The notes under the pieces: model-generated
Database searches by the model: none
What the model was told of the DNA's origin: nothing
Seen by the model: the letters and a program-made list of their open reading frames with translations, nothing else
Assembly: GCA_021186555.1 (NCBI GenBank)
Contig: JAJKFL010000014.1
Span: 23,009,033 to 23,073,032 of the forward strand
Direction of reading: 5' to 3'
From: Reticulitermes speratus
Lineage: Eukaryota > Arthropoda > Insecta > Blattodea > Rhinotermitidae
Length of the DNA: 64,000 nt
Part shown: positions 35,004-45,629 of the stretch, piece by piece
Position numbering within the stretch: position 1 is the first letter of the stretch
How the letters are laid out: each line of letters opens with the position of its first letter
Made by a program: the position numbers and the translations under genes

Positions 35004-37164
35004 AATCTTTTAGATGTCGTCCATCGTTACAATTTACTAAACCTTATGCTTTTCAGAAGTTGGTTTTACTTCCGTCTTCAGGTGTGTAGGTTACCTATCT
35101 CCTCCTATTCTGTAACTAGAATAAATTACGAAGGTTTTAGTAATTTATGATTATGCGCAAAATGTATTACACCATCCTTAGTCACTTCGTCACACCGTCT
35201 TCAAAAAAAAAGTCGAACTCAATTGACACATTTTATAGCTTTCATCGAATCTAGCATCTCTGCGATAATTCTGAAGTGTCATAATCTTGACTGAACTCTA
35301 CATTACAAAAATTTAAATTGAAGTACTTTTAGTTTGTTGTTTTAAGTTTGAACGCTAGAGAATTTAATCCTTCAGTCAACAAGATGAGAAAATTTTATCC
35401 CAATTTACGCTTTTTTTTTTTAATTTAGCCTTATGTTGCGTTCTTACGACAGGAACATCGTATTGAATGTAATGATAAAACCACGAGGGTATGTACAAAT
35501 TCTGTGTTAGTTTAAACGGAGCTGCGAGTGCACTGGTACCCAGCAGTTAACAGAGCTCTTTGAAGTTACCCTATATTTACTCCATCACATCTAATTACAC
35601 TGTAATTAAACGTTGGGTACACTACGGAGAAGTACACTTGAGCCATTAGATGAAGCTGTACAAATGCACACACAAAGAATGCCGCGAAATCCCGTTACAT
35701 TTCACAGACATACTGATCGCCTTGTACGCAAAATTCCTTTCCCACCGATATACAGACCTAACTGTACTGAAACAAATTTTTGTTGTGAACTGACGTGTTA
35801 TTTTCAATATAGTTTATATATTATCGCAACGGAATATATAGAATAAAAGTCAGTAAACTGTACTTGCCAAACGTCATTCAACTTTCCAATCCGGTAACAG
35901 CGCCTGCATCGAATACAGGTAATTCGTTCATATATCTGTCCATGCTCTCTTACTTATCTTACTCACGTAAATATCACGACACCAGTCACTGTTATGCAGT
36001 ATGTTTCCCTTACTACGTCTGTTAAACCGTACGGGCTGACTTACCGGTAAACCTCTATAGCCTTGTATTCGACAGATGACTTGTTCGAATGTCGGCCATA
36101 AGCTGTTTATCCTGACTGACGTCTACTATGGTTTTAATAAGTCTCTCCAAGCAATTTTTTGGAAAACAACTCGATTAGGCCATGGCCGCTAAATTCCAAA
36201 GCTTTTACAATGCATCATCTATGAAACGCTTTGTAACGCGAAGCTGTATGTTCTCCGATACTAAGTTTCGTTAAATAACACATGAAAAGCTCTATGGATA
36301 TGCAATGCATTGCTTACTGATAGAACGTAGTGTAATAACTCCTTGTAATATAATGGCGTGGACATGTAACTAGAATATGGCAATTGAAAAATTAATACGA
36401 AATGTTAGACTGGAAACTAGCTCGGAACCCGGCTAAGGAAGAGAGGTGGCTAAATTTGGTTCTGGAACGTAGCCAATTTCTTTTTGTTATTAGCTGCGTT
36501 AAGGGTTACGTTACGTTTGGGTTTCATAAACATTTATATTGCTCTGTGGTTAATCATGTGATCCCGGTTAATATCTAAGGAAGCTGACTCGTAATAGAGC
36601 CCAAAAGACATTAGTGTGTGAATATTTTAAGGTGATTTATGTGTAAAATTTCTTATATTTGCTGTCTTAATGATATCTGCATATTTCTAAGAATTTGTAA
36701 CTTTCAATAGGATTTTAATTTTGGTTCTGAACGTACGGTGTCTTGGGATTTGTAAGAAGCTGCCTAGGTAGAACGTGTTGCGGCGTGGTCGCACCGTGAA
36801 ACAGAATTAACATCGATTATACTTATTTGTATTAATGGTCCAGTGGGAAAGTAAGAAGCAAACATTTCGCTAAAACGAATCACTAGTTATATCCACTGTG
36901 ACACAGGTCAGAGAGTTAATTCTTCTTTCTTATTCGAATACGTAATGTTTTTTCCGTAGTTTTTAGTGTGTTGCAACTTGTATAGAGTTGACTCTTGCAT
37001 TTAGTGAGACTGATATGCAGATTTATTCAGTCAACTCCAGTAATTTGGATGAGGGTAACCATTGACCTTAGAAAAGTATTACACAAAACAAAACAGCTCA
37101 GCGTGCTTTAGTTTTTCTAACTTTTTAAACCCAGTGGTTTTTATATGTACTGTCGGGTAACATT

Positions 37165-37340
37165 AAAAACTCTGCATTTCCTCTACACAGTGTATTTAGT
37201 TATTCTGTACGATTCTTACAATAAAGTGATCGTTTCTTATACCGATTTGTTTTCTGGTGGAAGCACACCCAGTTTTCTGTGCTGTAAGACTTTAATCTTG
37301 GTATATGATGTAAGCCTAAGGGTTATTCGTTTTAAAATGT
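37165..37340 (+). repeat. Dispersed repeat, copy 1 (pairs with 42755-42950)
   Basis: Ordered matches to the second copy include acattaaaaactctgcattt, cacacagtgt-like text at about 37188, ctgtacgattcttacaat, ttcttatac, aatcttggtatatgatgtaa and gcctaagggttat. The identity is moderate with indels. The repeat class is unknown and there is no coding capacity. Confidence 0.5.
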
Positions 37341-37679
37341 ACTTAAAGCATTCATCTGTGTCGTTTTGTGTGTTGTATAGTTTAAAGTTTTAAGTCGGAG
37401 TGTTCATTATTACATCAATTTTTTCTTCTTCTGGCTTTCTGTGCTTGTTCATTGTTTAATGTTTCGCCGGAATTTCGAAGTAGTAACGAAGTGATTTTAT
37501 GACGACATTCTGAACTCCAAGCTAGAGTTCAGAATATAAACGTATATAAAGCCTGCAGTATGTTACAGCAGGACTGTCCTGTGTGTTTGTGTGTGTTAGT
37601 GGGAGAGGTATTTTCACAAATTATCGGGGTAGGGGGTTTGCTCAGTTTTGGGTATTGATCTCAACGAGTAGTGGCAGTG

Positions 37680-38180
37680 TTCGCAAATACAATGTTATGC
37701 CCGTCCTCTAGCCTGCATGGAGAAGGACCGTACCATTTACAGACCCATCCTCAAGTGTTATCTCATACCACTCCCTCGCATCTACAAACCCTTAAGGCAG
37801 AGATCCCAGCTACAGCCAAGAGTCTGATGGTGAGCCCCAAGGGCCATCGTACCGAATAGGTCTCTTAGGACCAATCCATCGTTCCTTCTAGGATGTTCGG
37901 TCCATCTTCCCGTCCCTCTCGCCTTCTTCCTCTTTACGGTTCGTCCGCCCCAACACTCGTTAGGATGCCTCTCCTTTTCTTTCGGGGCTGTAATGTTTTT
38001 CTTCCGCAATTTTAGAGGGTTTCCAATACTGAAATTTCATCCCTTTCACTCCGTTCACCCCGTCAGCTTACATTCCCTACTGTCAGTAAGTAACATTTCT
38101 CAGTGGTAAACTACTTGAACCTGGCTGGAGACGTACATCCGTTAAGGACATGCCTTCATGTGCCGATTCCCGTAGTAGGG
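37680..38180. other. GC-richer block of unknown nature
   Basis: About 500 bases stand out from AT-rich surroundings. They contain cleaner codon-like text (tcctctagcctgcatggaga, ggtgagccccaagggccatc, gttcggtccatcttcccgtc) but no long frame; the best are 62 codons at 37671-37859 (plus) and 75 codons at 37782-38009 (minus). I recognise no family. It could be an old repeat, a decayed gene fragment or a noncoding RNA exon. Confidence 0.3.
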
Positions 38181-38184
38181 ATGT

Positions 38185-39050
38185 ACAAATCAAAGAGTTT
38201 ATTGTTCAGGAAATTTCCCAGAAAATGCACGACTGTTGGTAAAATGTTTCATAAGGTGTCGTAGTCAGAAAAGTGAGGGTTCTGAAATACTTCGAAGCCA
38301 AAGAAATTGTCAGTTTCTATCCAAGAAATTTTTAACTCCCTCTACTTTAATTCGCACTACATTTGTTTGGTTTAGTTTTCAGCCTCTCTGCAAGTAAAAG
38401 TTTTGTACAGGCTGCATGTCTATGACGTGGATGTTACAGAGCGTCTTATTCTCTTACTATGCAGATCCAGCATTCTGGAATCCAAAAATTTGTCGTCGCA
38501 AATATCAGGGTTCCTACCGCATCGAGGGTATAGGGCCCCACAGAGTCTCAATCCATTCATTTACCTCTGATAGACACAGTTACCTTCACGTCGACACTGT
38601 AATTATTCAATTATTGTCTTTGCAGTGTCTCAGAACATTGTCATGATTTCCTTGTGGAAGATACATAAATATATGTTAGGGTAATATACAGATGCGTTGT
38701 TTGCTGTGTATCGTGGTTTCTTTTCATTTATTGGTGTAAGAATTTCCGAAATCAATTTTAATTATTTTTAACTTATTGCGTTAAAATACTTTATAATTAC
38801 ATGTAAGGAAGCCATTAAGTAAAATCGTAATTTGACCAAACATTTAATTTTCCTGAATTCGTTACATTTACGACCCTGAAATTTAGAACCTTTGCTTTAG
38901 ATCCCTGAATACCGTTTCAACTCTTTGGTTTCTGGAAGACTGAAATGAGTCTGCGTTATGCATGATCGAGTTCTTTTAAATCGCACAGAACACACTGTGC
39001 TTCCATTATAAATACCAGTCGTTTTGATTTCGTATAGGAAAACAATCGCT
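38185..39050. other. Non-coding stretch, nothing recognised
   Basis: The plus-strand frame 38416-38646 has no domain I recognise. No repeat from elsewhere in the window appears here. Confidence 0.4.
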
Positions 39051-39055
39051 GTTTT

Positions 39056-39341
39056 TGTGATAATTATTTTTTTCCCTATGGCTCAAGAGCCCCTAGGGGG
39101 CCTAGGCCTCCTCATTTTCCGAGGTTTCGCGATCACACACATTAGACACACCACACTTGATAGGACTCCTCTGGACGAGGGACCAGCCCGTTCCAGAGAC
39201 CTCTACCTGACAACACACAACACTCACAAGAGACGGACATCCATGCCCCCGATGGGATTCGAGCCCACAATCCCAGCAAGCGAGCTTCCGTAGACCCACG
39301 CCTTAGACCGCGCGGCCATTGGGATCGGCTGTGATAATTAT
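39056..39341. repeat. 12-bp target-site duplication of SINE D
   Basis: tgtgataattat is present at 39056-39067 and identically at 39330-39341, exactly bracketing the SINE. Confidence 0.88.
39068..39329 (-). mobile_element. tRNA-derived SINE, group D, intact ends
   Basis: On the minus strand the head reads ccgatcccaatggccgcgcg, then gtctaaggcg (A-box-like), and the B-box-like segment is gggctcgaatccc. The tRNA-unrelated body follows, with gtagaggtctctgg and ggggctcttgagcc. The 3' end runs into an A-rich tail (T run on the plus strand, about 39067-39074). A perfect 12-bp duplication flanks it. This is the best-preserved SINE in the window. It carries no protein and depends on LINE enzymes. Confidence 0.9.
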
Positions 39342-39978
39342 ACGGAACACAAATACAATAGGTAAACAAGTGTTTCAAACCTTTCGTTAAACAACAACAT
39401 GTTTTAAATAATAAAGCACGGATCTAAGTGCGTGTACAACCTGCTTTAGCCTGCGATAGCTCTGAATTTTACCCACACAGTATATGTATGAGATTCATAT
39501 AATTCTCAGAGGATAGACAGGAATCTACATGAAAAAATCTAACACGCCCTGAAAAATCTCTAACTATATTAAGTACTTTCAATCCCAGAAAAGATAACCA
39601 CAATAATGACGATAATGTATAGCATATTTAAAATTGAAGGCAGGAAAATACATCGTTACGTTCGCATTTATTCTCCTGTATTCCATCTGTGATCATTTTT
39701 ACGGTACTTTACTTTAGCATTACTTTGTGTTTGCCTAAATTTATTACTACACTTATGTTTCAGTCATAAAGAACGATAATTTTTTAAAAGTTTTGAACTC
39801 ATGCACTTCCTGTATATTTTGGTAATGTAACCATCTTCAGGTAAAATATGTGTCATCTTATCAAAAACTACTTCCAATACAAGAGGCCTATGCTGAAGTT
39901 GTCAGTATTATGTTTATGTTCTTTAACTTGAATAAATTTATTTTAGAATATTTTGTGATATGACAATAATACTTAAAC

Positions 39979-40010
39979 TTATGACGGTGCGGTCGTACCG
40001 AAACATGTAG
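39979..40010 (+). repeat. Foldback-family motif (stem + CCGAAACATGTAG)
   Basis: Reads tgacggtgcggtcgtaccga then aacatgtag. The GGT..ACC stem sits where GGCCAC..GTGGCC sits in the 4900 element. About 170 bases upstream, at 39797-39841, lies a gtaaccatcttcagg block of the companion motif. Confidence 0.6.
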
Positions 40011-40014
40011 CTGA

Positions 40015-42020
40015 GTATGAATAGGTGAAAGTATTTTTTACTTCGTATCCTTGTGTGTGACATACATATGTGGTAGTAATTGTGTTTACAAACTGAGCAT
40101 GCTGATCTGTCAGCTAATCGAAGTTTGTTGCTACATTGCCAAGAATAACATTAGCATCTCAAGATTTGTGGCTCTAGTGTTCTGTGGAGTGGGAAAGTGT
40201 TTTCTTTTTGTGATTCCTACCCGATAACGTCTTGTTGCTCCACTTGTTATGGACACTGGCGAGAGTTCCCATTCTGTTAGGTAAAGATTTGTAAAAAATG
40301 TAATAGTTCTACAAAATTATTCTCTCCTGCAATTCTGCCTCGTATTTTATTCCGTTGTCACTGATACAAAACTTAAGTTTCCGTGTGACCCAAAGCGATT
40401 GCAAAACTTTTATTTGACATATCTTAATTTTTCTTACGGAATATTTCCTTGGACATTTTTCACATGAATCAATTCCAGAAAATTCTCTTATGCTGTTTGG
40501 ACATTTGGTTTTTAAGTGACGGTGATCGTCATAATTTTTGAATACGGGTGATATTAGATTCCGCTATTGGTATTCACCCACTTACATGTTATTGCCATGT
40601 AAAGCTGTTGGGTCAAAAATAACACCATGAGTTTAAATTCCCTATATAGCAGAAGTAAAGGAGACTGTATTGGCGATTAGTTATAGATTTTAAAGTGCGC
40701 GTGTTATTTAAGCATTCAGCATGAATAAGATGCATTCCAATACATTTTCAGACTGTAATTTTCATTACGACTCAGACTGTCTTATACTGAAACTGATTTA
40801 AGAAGCTTTAAACTACAAATCAAGGTGGAACTCGGATATCCTTACTCTTGGATTTTTCATCTACTGCGTGCAATGAATATTTAGAGTCTTGAAGGAAGGA
40901 GTTTAAGTATGCGTAATTTCTTGAAACCAGTAAATCAGTACTAAGCAATTCAGGATATAAGTGAGAATCGTGATTGGAGAAGAGTGTACGGCTAGAAAGT
41001 GAGGGTGGAGATGGGCGGAACACGAGGACACAGACACTGCTCTAATAACTCACGAAACTGTCACTTCTGCTTGTATTGCACCCGACATAAATCCTACTTG
41101 AAATACTGGGAAGCGCTATTATATTGGCTCAGTTTAATTGTGCTCCTTCTTCTTATTCTTTTGCTATTTCTGCTCCTCCATCCTTCCGCACAGTTCAGCT
41201 ACTGCTGGACGACAATTGCTCGAGAGCCCTCTGCTTACAAGACACTTGGAGACAAGCCATGGGAGGAGAGACGGTGACTACAGAAGCACTCATATAAGTT
41301 TAAGGGCTTTTACTGGCATCTGAGCACTTCGCTTCTCGTTGCGTCCTGTCCTCTAATACCTGATTCAGTCCTTTGTTTGCAGTTCCATGTACCTAGGCTG
41401 TGTAAAGATTTACTGGTAGGCCATATATTCAAGCAGTGAAGTAAAGTGACTCCGTCTGCCGTATCAAAATTAGATGCAATAAATGTTTATTTAAAATAGG
41501 TTATAAAGAATGTGGAATTAAGTTTACTAACACCTGTGTCGGATGTTATTATAAATGTTATTTTGTCTTCCCATCTCTGATTTAAATTTAGAGATTAAGG
41601 CGCACAAAAATATAATTGTACATGCTTTAGATCTGTCACCCTAAGGAACGTAGATTTAGATATAATTTTTTACATTCATGAATATTACAAACACGATAGT
41701 ACCGTGAAATGTAATGTTAATTTGTAGTGGACACATGGAAACTGTAGTTAAAAGCTTTATAAATTTTGCTTTGACCAAAATATGTACACCTACAAATAAT
41801 TATGATTACATGGTCAATTATGTGTCCACCCTCTGGTTTTAATATAAATACATACGTTAGTAAAACTTTATTAGCATAGAGTTTAATTTTACGTTAAATT
41901 ACGCACAGGGAAATATTGTAATATCTTAAATTATTGTACTCTGGAATTAATAAAACATGGGATCCCAGTTTCAATAAATAGTGATATTGCACCTAACATA
42001 CCATTCCCAAATACATTTAT
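40015..42020. other. Non-coding stretch, nothing firm
   Basis: The plus-strand frame 40999-41277 encodes a leucine-rich hydrophobic run (about LIVLLLLILLLFLLL) from a CTT/CTC-rich tract. It may be a chance membrane-like segment. No start context, splice site or homology supports it. Confidence 0.4.
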
Positions 42021-42025
42021 ATTAG

Positions 42026-42062
42026 CCTGAAGATGGCTCACCGAAGGGCCGAAATATGTGGC
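42026..42062 (+). repeat. Foldback-family motif (CCTGAAGATGG hairpin CCGAAATATGT)
   Basis: cctgaagatggctcaccgaa then gggccgaaatatgtg. The GGCTC..GGGCC stem is followed by the conserved CCGAAAtATGT tail. No paired arm was seen nearby. Confidence 0.6.
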
Positions 42063-42754
42063 TAAACTGTAAGCATTTTAACCAAGGAATAACATTGGTC
42101 GTGCCGACTGTAATCCTTGGAATATTAATTTGTGTGATATAGATTATATGTGTTTGAGAACAGTGCGTTGAGGGGAATAATTGGACCTACGAATGAAGAA
42201 GAATAGTATGATGGAGAAAAATGCATATTGAGCTTCATACTATTAGAATTATTTTTTGATTTTGATAAGATAGATTTGGTACGCAGCGCTCATGTTTTGT
42301 TCATGAGGGTTTAGACGGAAAACCTTAAGCGAAGAAACCTCGCCAGTGGCCTGGGTGTAAATGGAAAAAATATGCCTACTACTAAAATGGAGTTGGTGGA
42401 TGTGTCGATTGGATTCATGTGCCTCAGACTGGAGTCCAGTGGTCGTCTCTTGTGAACATAATAATGAGCCTTCGCGTTCCATAAAATTCGAGGGATTTCT
42501 TAAGCGTACAATTATTAAGTTCTTCCGAAGTGTTACTCTGTTCCGTGTAAATAAGTAATTGCTGGAGTCATTACGTAGAGCGGCAATTTTAAATTTTTTC
42601 ACTCTTTTTTTACCACCGTGAGCAATGTTAGTTTCTCTGTGTCGAAATATTTGTTGTTCGTAAGTTACTGATTAAAGAGTTAATTGTGTGAGTAATAAAG
42701 GCATTGTAACCTTTTAGAGCTTGATGCTTACTGTATGCATCGCTACTTTTAACA

Positions 42755-42950
42755 CTAAAACCTCTGTATTTTCTTCACACAGTGTCTTATGTAATCTGTA
42801 TGATTTCTATAATCAATAGCCATTAATTCCTTATACATCATTCACAGACTGGTCTTTCAAATGGAAACATTCTCTGATCTCTGTGAGGCACGAACCGAAT
42901 CTTAATGTATAATGTACATTTATTTCAGGCCTTAAAGGGTTATATTATGC
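42755..42950 (+). repeat. Dispersed repeat, copy 2 (pairs with 37165-37340)
   Basis: Ordered similarity to the first copy: acactaaaacctctgtattt, cacacagtgtcttatgtaat, ctgtatgatttctataatca, ttccttatac, aatcttaatgtataatgta and gccttaaagggttat. This copy is slightly longer. Nature unknown. Confidence 0.5.
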
Positions 42951-43141
42951 ATGGAAAGGATACTTGAGCTAGCTTGTTTATTATTATAAAACCGCGAAAT
43001 GATTATAACATACGTAATTATTTTGAAGGTTGATAAATTCCTAGTTCGCTGTTTCTCTTTTTCTTTTTCATCTGCAATGGTCCTGCTTAAGTCCTCAGGT
43101 TCTAACAAACATATCTTGTTTTGAAGCGTGGTATATTAAAT

Positions 43142-43270
43142 GAGTATCTAAGTTAATTAAAGAGCTCGAGTAGCTCAGCCCGTATAGTAACAAAGCTACC
43201 GACTAGACGAGCGGAGAAGCAGAGTTCGGTACCCGGTATAGGCAGCGATTTGTTTGATTTTAAAGGTTTG
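43142..43270 (+). mobile_element. tRNA-like SINE head, unassigned group
   Basis: The text gagtagctcagcccgtatag has an A-box look (tagctcagc...), and gagttcggtacccggtata at about 43220 resembles a B box. The body after it (ggcagcgatttgtttgattt) does not match groups A-D here. A LINE-2 fragment begins within about 20 bases downstream. A genuine tRNA gene is unlikely, because the acceptor and anticodon arms do not pair by eye. Confidence 0.5.
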
Positions 43271-43289
43271 GATGCCGATGCGTATTCAA

Positions 43290-43400
43290 TTGGGTGACCT
43301 TCAAGGACGTTACAGGATAAAATTAAGATGAATCTTAGAGATATAGGTTTTGAGACTGTAGGCAAATAGAGCTGGGTTAGAACTGTGTTCACTGTTGGGA
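43290..43400 (+). mobile_element. LINE-2-like C-terminal fragment, plus strand
   Basis: The frame reads GRYRDKIKMNLRDIGFE at about 43300-43350. It resembles RRRWEDIKMNLKEIG of the 16560 copy, after which the sequence degenerates with an in-frame TAG. It is the only LINE-2-like piece on this strand. Confidence 0.55.
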
Positions 43401-44399
43401 TATGGACTTGTTGCTATTCAATTAACACTGTTAGATCACCCATTGCTTAACAGAAGTTCTTGGCCGCGTAATGACTGTGAGTTCTTCAAGCTCTAATTCG
43501 TATCAAATGAAAACGGATTGTTCATATATTTGCATCTTTATTGCGTTTTTAACTAGGCATATATGCTTGTTTTTACGACGTCGCTTTAAAATTATCTGCT
43601 GTAGGCATTAAATTGTGTTTTATTTACACGAATTTTTAACTGTGTTTAGAGGGTAAGGAAGTTTTTCTTCGTTTATCTTTTTAGACACAGAATGCTATGT
43701 CGGGTCTGTTCAAAACGCTCACGGCGCATTACCTTTTCTAAAACCAAGTTTCGAAACAAGTAGCACGGAGGCAGGCGAGAAAGGCGCTGGACGGCTTGCT
43801 CTTATCTCCCTGCATTCAGCCACGTCTTTTATTGTCCTTATCTCTTTCTTGTCCAATGTTTGTACTTTTTACGTGGGAGAATGAAGTATACCTCTATGGC
43901 GGATTTAGGGCTAGCTGAAGAGGTTAGGCTGCGTTAGACGCTGGGTGTACGCATGTGAGGAATGTTGAGAAGCTGAAAATGCTTCGTTGTATTGAAAGTG
44001 AGAAAGTGTGAGTTGTGTGACTTGACGATGTGGTAGAATAGCTGGAACTGGCAGATTCTGATTGTTCTTGAAAACGAGGGAACAGGTCTTTTTATCAAGA
44101 ACTTATATGCTGTGTTGTATTTGCAGATTCTTAGAACTGAGCCACTCAATGTTTATTGATGTGTTATGAGGATAGCTGGTCTCGACTGTCACACAATTCC
44201 ACAGTAACAAGTTTCTTTTGTCGTTGCATTTTTAATACAAAATGTTTATGCTCTATGAGGTTAGTAAGAAATAAATTGCTACGCGTATGTATGATATTTG
44301 TGGCTTATTTAACGACGTTCTGAGTAGCTCTTACAAAATAGTGTCAAATGATAGGGTGATAAATGAATAAAGAATTTCAAACTTTCGTGGGCTAATTTG

Positions 44400-44512
44400 A
44401 AGAAACATCCAAGGAAATTTCCGGAAATAACTGCAGAAATCCACGGAATAACTCTACCAATATGGCCAGTATGGGAATTTAAACCCGGTACCTACCGAGT
44501 ACGAAGTAGGTT
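44400..44512 (-). mobile_element. Possible SINE fragment with B-box-like segment
   Basis: On the minus strand the text gtactcggtaggtaccgggt then ttaaattcccatactggcca looks like a tRNA-derived head with a B box (GGGTTTAAATTCCC). Only one copy is seen and its ends are not defined. Confidence 0.4.
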
Positions 44513-45450
44513 TTATAACAAAACGCCGCAGTTTACAACAAACTAATGCAGAAAAAGTATTCTAAGCTTTATTGTACATAAACTTGGCATAATGATCTGC
44601 TTTATTCCTATATATCCTCTTATGCTTTAATGACGATACTGAAGCCAAATAGAAATAAAATTGTTCCAGTCGTTCACGGTGTTTAATGCTCTCTGCGGAT
44701 TGCAGCAGTAGTGACATATAAGCAATAGATTTATAATAGAAACTTCCTTTAATTGAAAATGGATCAAATTTTATTTACGTAATCTCAGTTTGTTCCGCTT
44801 TGATTTCAACAAAACAATTGCCTGACCAGCCATTTTGTTGAGCGAAGGTACACTTCAGATCCCGTCGACTTCCAACACACCAACATCGACACGTGTTATT
44901 GGAAAACATGAAGGAACACAGAGTGGCAAAATCAAAGTACGGAAATCCCATTGCTCAGCCGAAACTCTGCTCTCAAGAGGATCAAAGGAGCTATACAAAA
45001 CGATCAAGAAAAGCTGCTCTTCTCTAACTTCATAACGCGTTTCTTGGGAGAAGAACAAGTTCCCTTGGATGTTTGTCTTTGTTCCCAAGTGGACATGGGC
45101 ATTATGCTTTAAGATACGTGTAGGAAAATTGCTTTCGGAAGTTGAAGATTGGCGTTGAAATCCAGGCATAGCAATATGAAGAAAAATGCCCTGTGGTGTT
45201 TCAGTAGGATGACTTGAAGAATAGTTCGCGAAAGTCTTTATTTGATTGAAACAAGTGTTTATGAGAACAGAACTTTAACCACAAAAAGTGCTTTGTTTTC
45301 TGTATGCTCGCAAAAATGTGGCACTGTTTCTTTCTGTTCTGACACGAATCAAATTTAATAAAATTAAAGTTACATTTGTGCCTTTCTTACAAAAGATCAA
45401 AACAAAGTGTGAAACGCTTCGTTTAGTAGTTCATACGTAGTTAGAGAAAT

Positions 45451-45629
45451 GTCTATGACAGGGGTGTACAAATTTGCCAAATCTCTAGGAGCCGTCTCAC
45501 AATTCTAGGCATCAGAAAGCGACGTGAAGAAAATTCCATACTATGGACCTGCATAAATTAGGACCCTCCGTATAAAATTTAGTCGCCCGGGCGACCCAGC
45601 GCAGGGATTTGTTCACCCCTGGTCTAAAT
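45451..45629. repeat. 8-bp target-site duplication of hAT MITE (imperfect)
   Basis: gtctatga (45451-45458) and gtctaaat (45622-45629) flank the element. Both fit the nTCTAGAn preference known for hAT elements, although they match each other at only the first five positions. Confidence 0.6.
45459..45621. mobile_element. hAT-superfamily MITE
   Basis: It begins CAGGGGTGTACAAAT and ends with the near-complement ATTTGTTCACCCCTG, giving 15-bp terminal inverted repeats with one mismatch. CAGGGGTG is a classic hAT terminus. At 163 bp with no open frame it is non-autonomous. Internal text includes a palindromic gtcgcccgggcgac. Confidence 0.85.

Larger units (their letters stand above)
33295..37160. 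other. Non-coding stretch with simple repeats and dispersed motifs
   Basis: No gene was recognised. It holds a GTG/ATG triplet tract (33974-34006), TTTCG/ATCTTCAGG-type blocks at 34593-34630 and 35050-35083, and a perfect 10-bp hairpin attacacaat..attgtgtaat at 34978-35003. The plus-strand frame 35613-35846 is unrecognised. Confidence 0.45.

Noticed and set aside
38150..38165. 16-base match (ccttcatgtgccgatt) to SINE C suggesting a SINE at 38.1 kb
   Set aside because: No similarity extends on either side. About one such 16-mer match is expected by chance among both strands of a 64-kb window.
40999..41277. Membrane protein candidate with a leucine-rich run
   Set aside because: The hydrophobic run comes from CTT/CTC-rich low-complexity DNA, and no splice or start context supports a gene.
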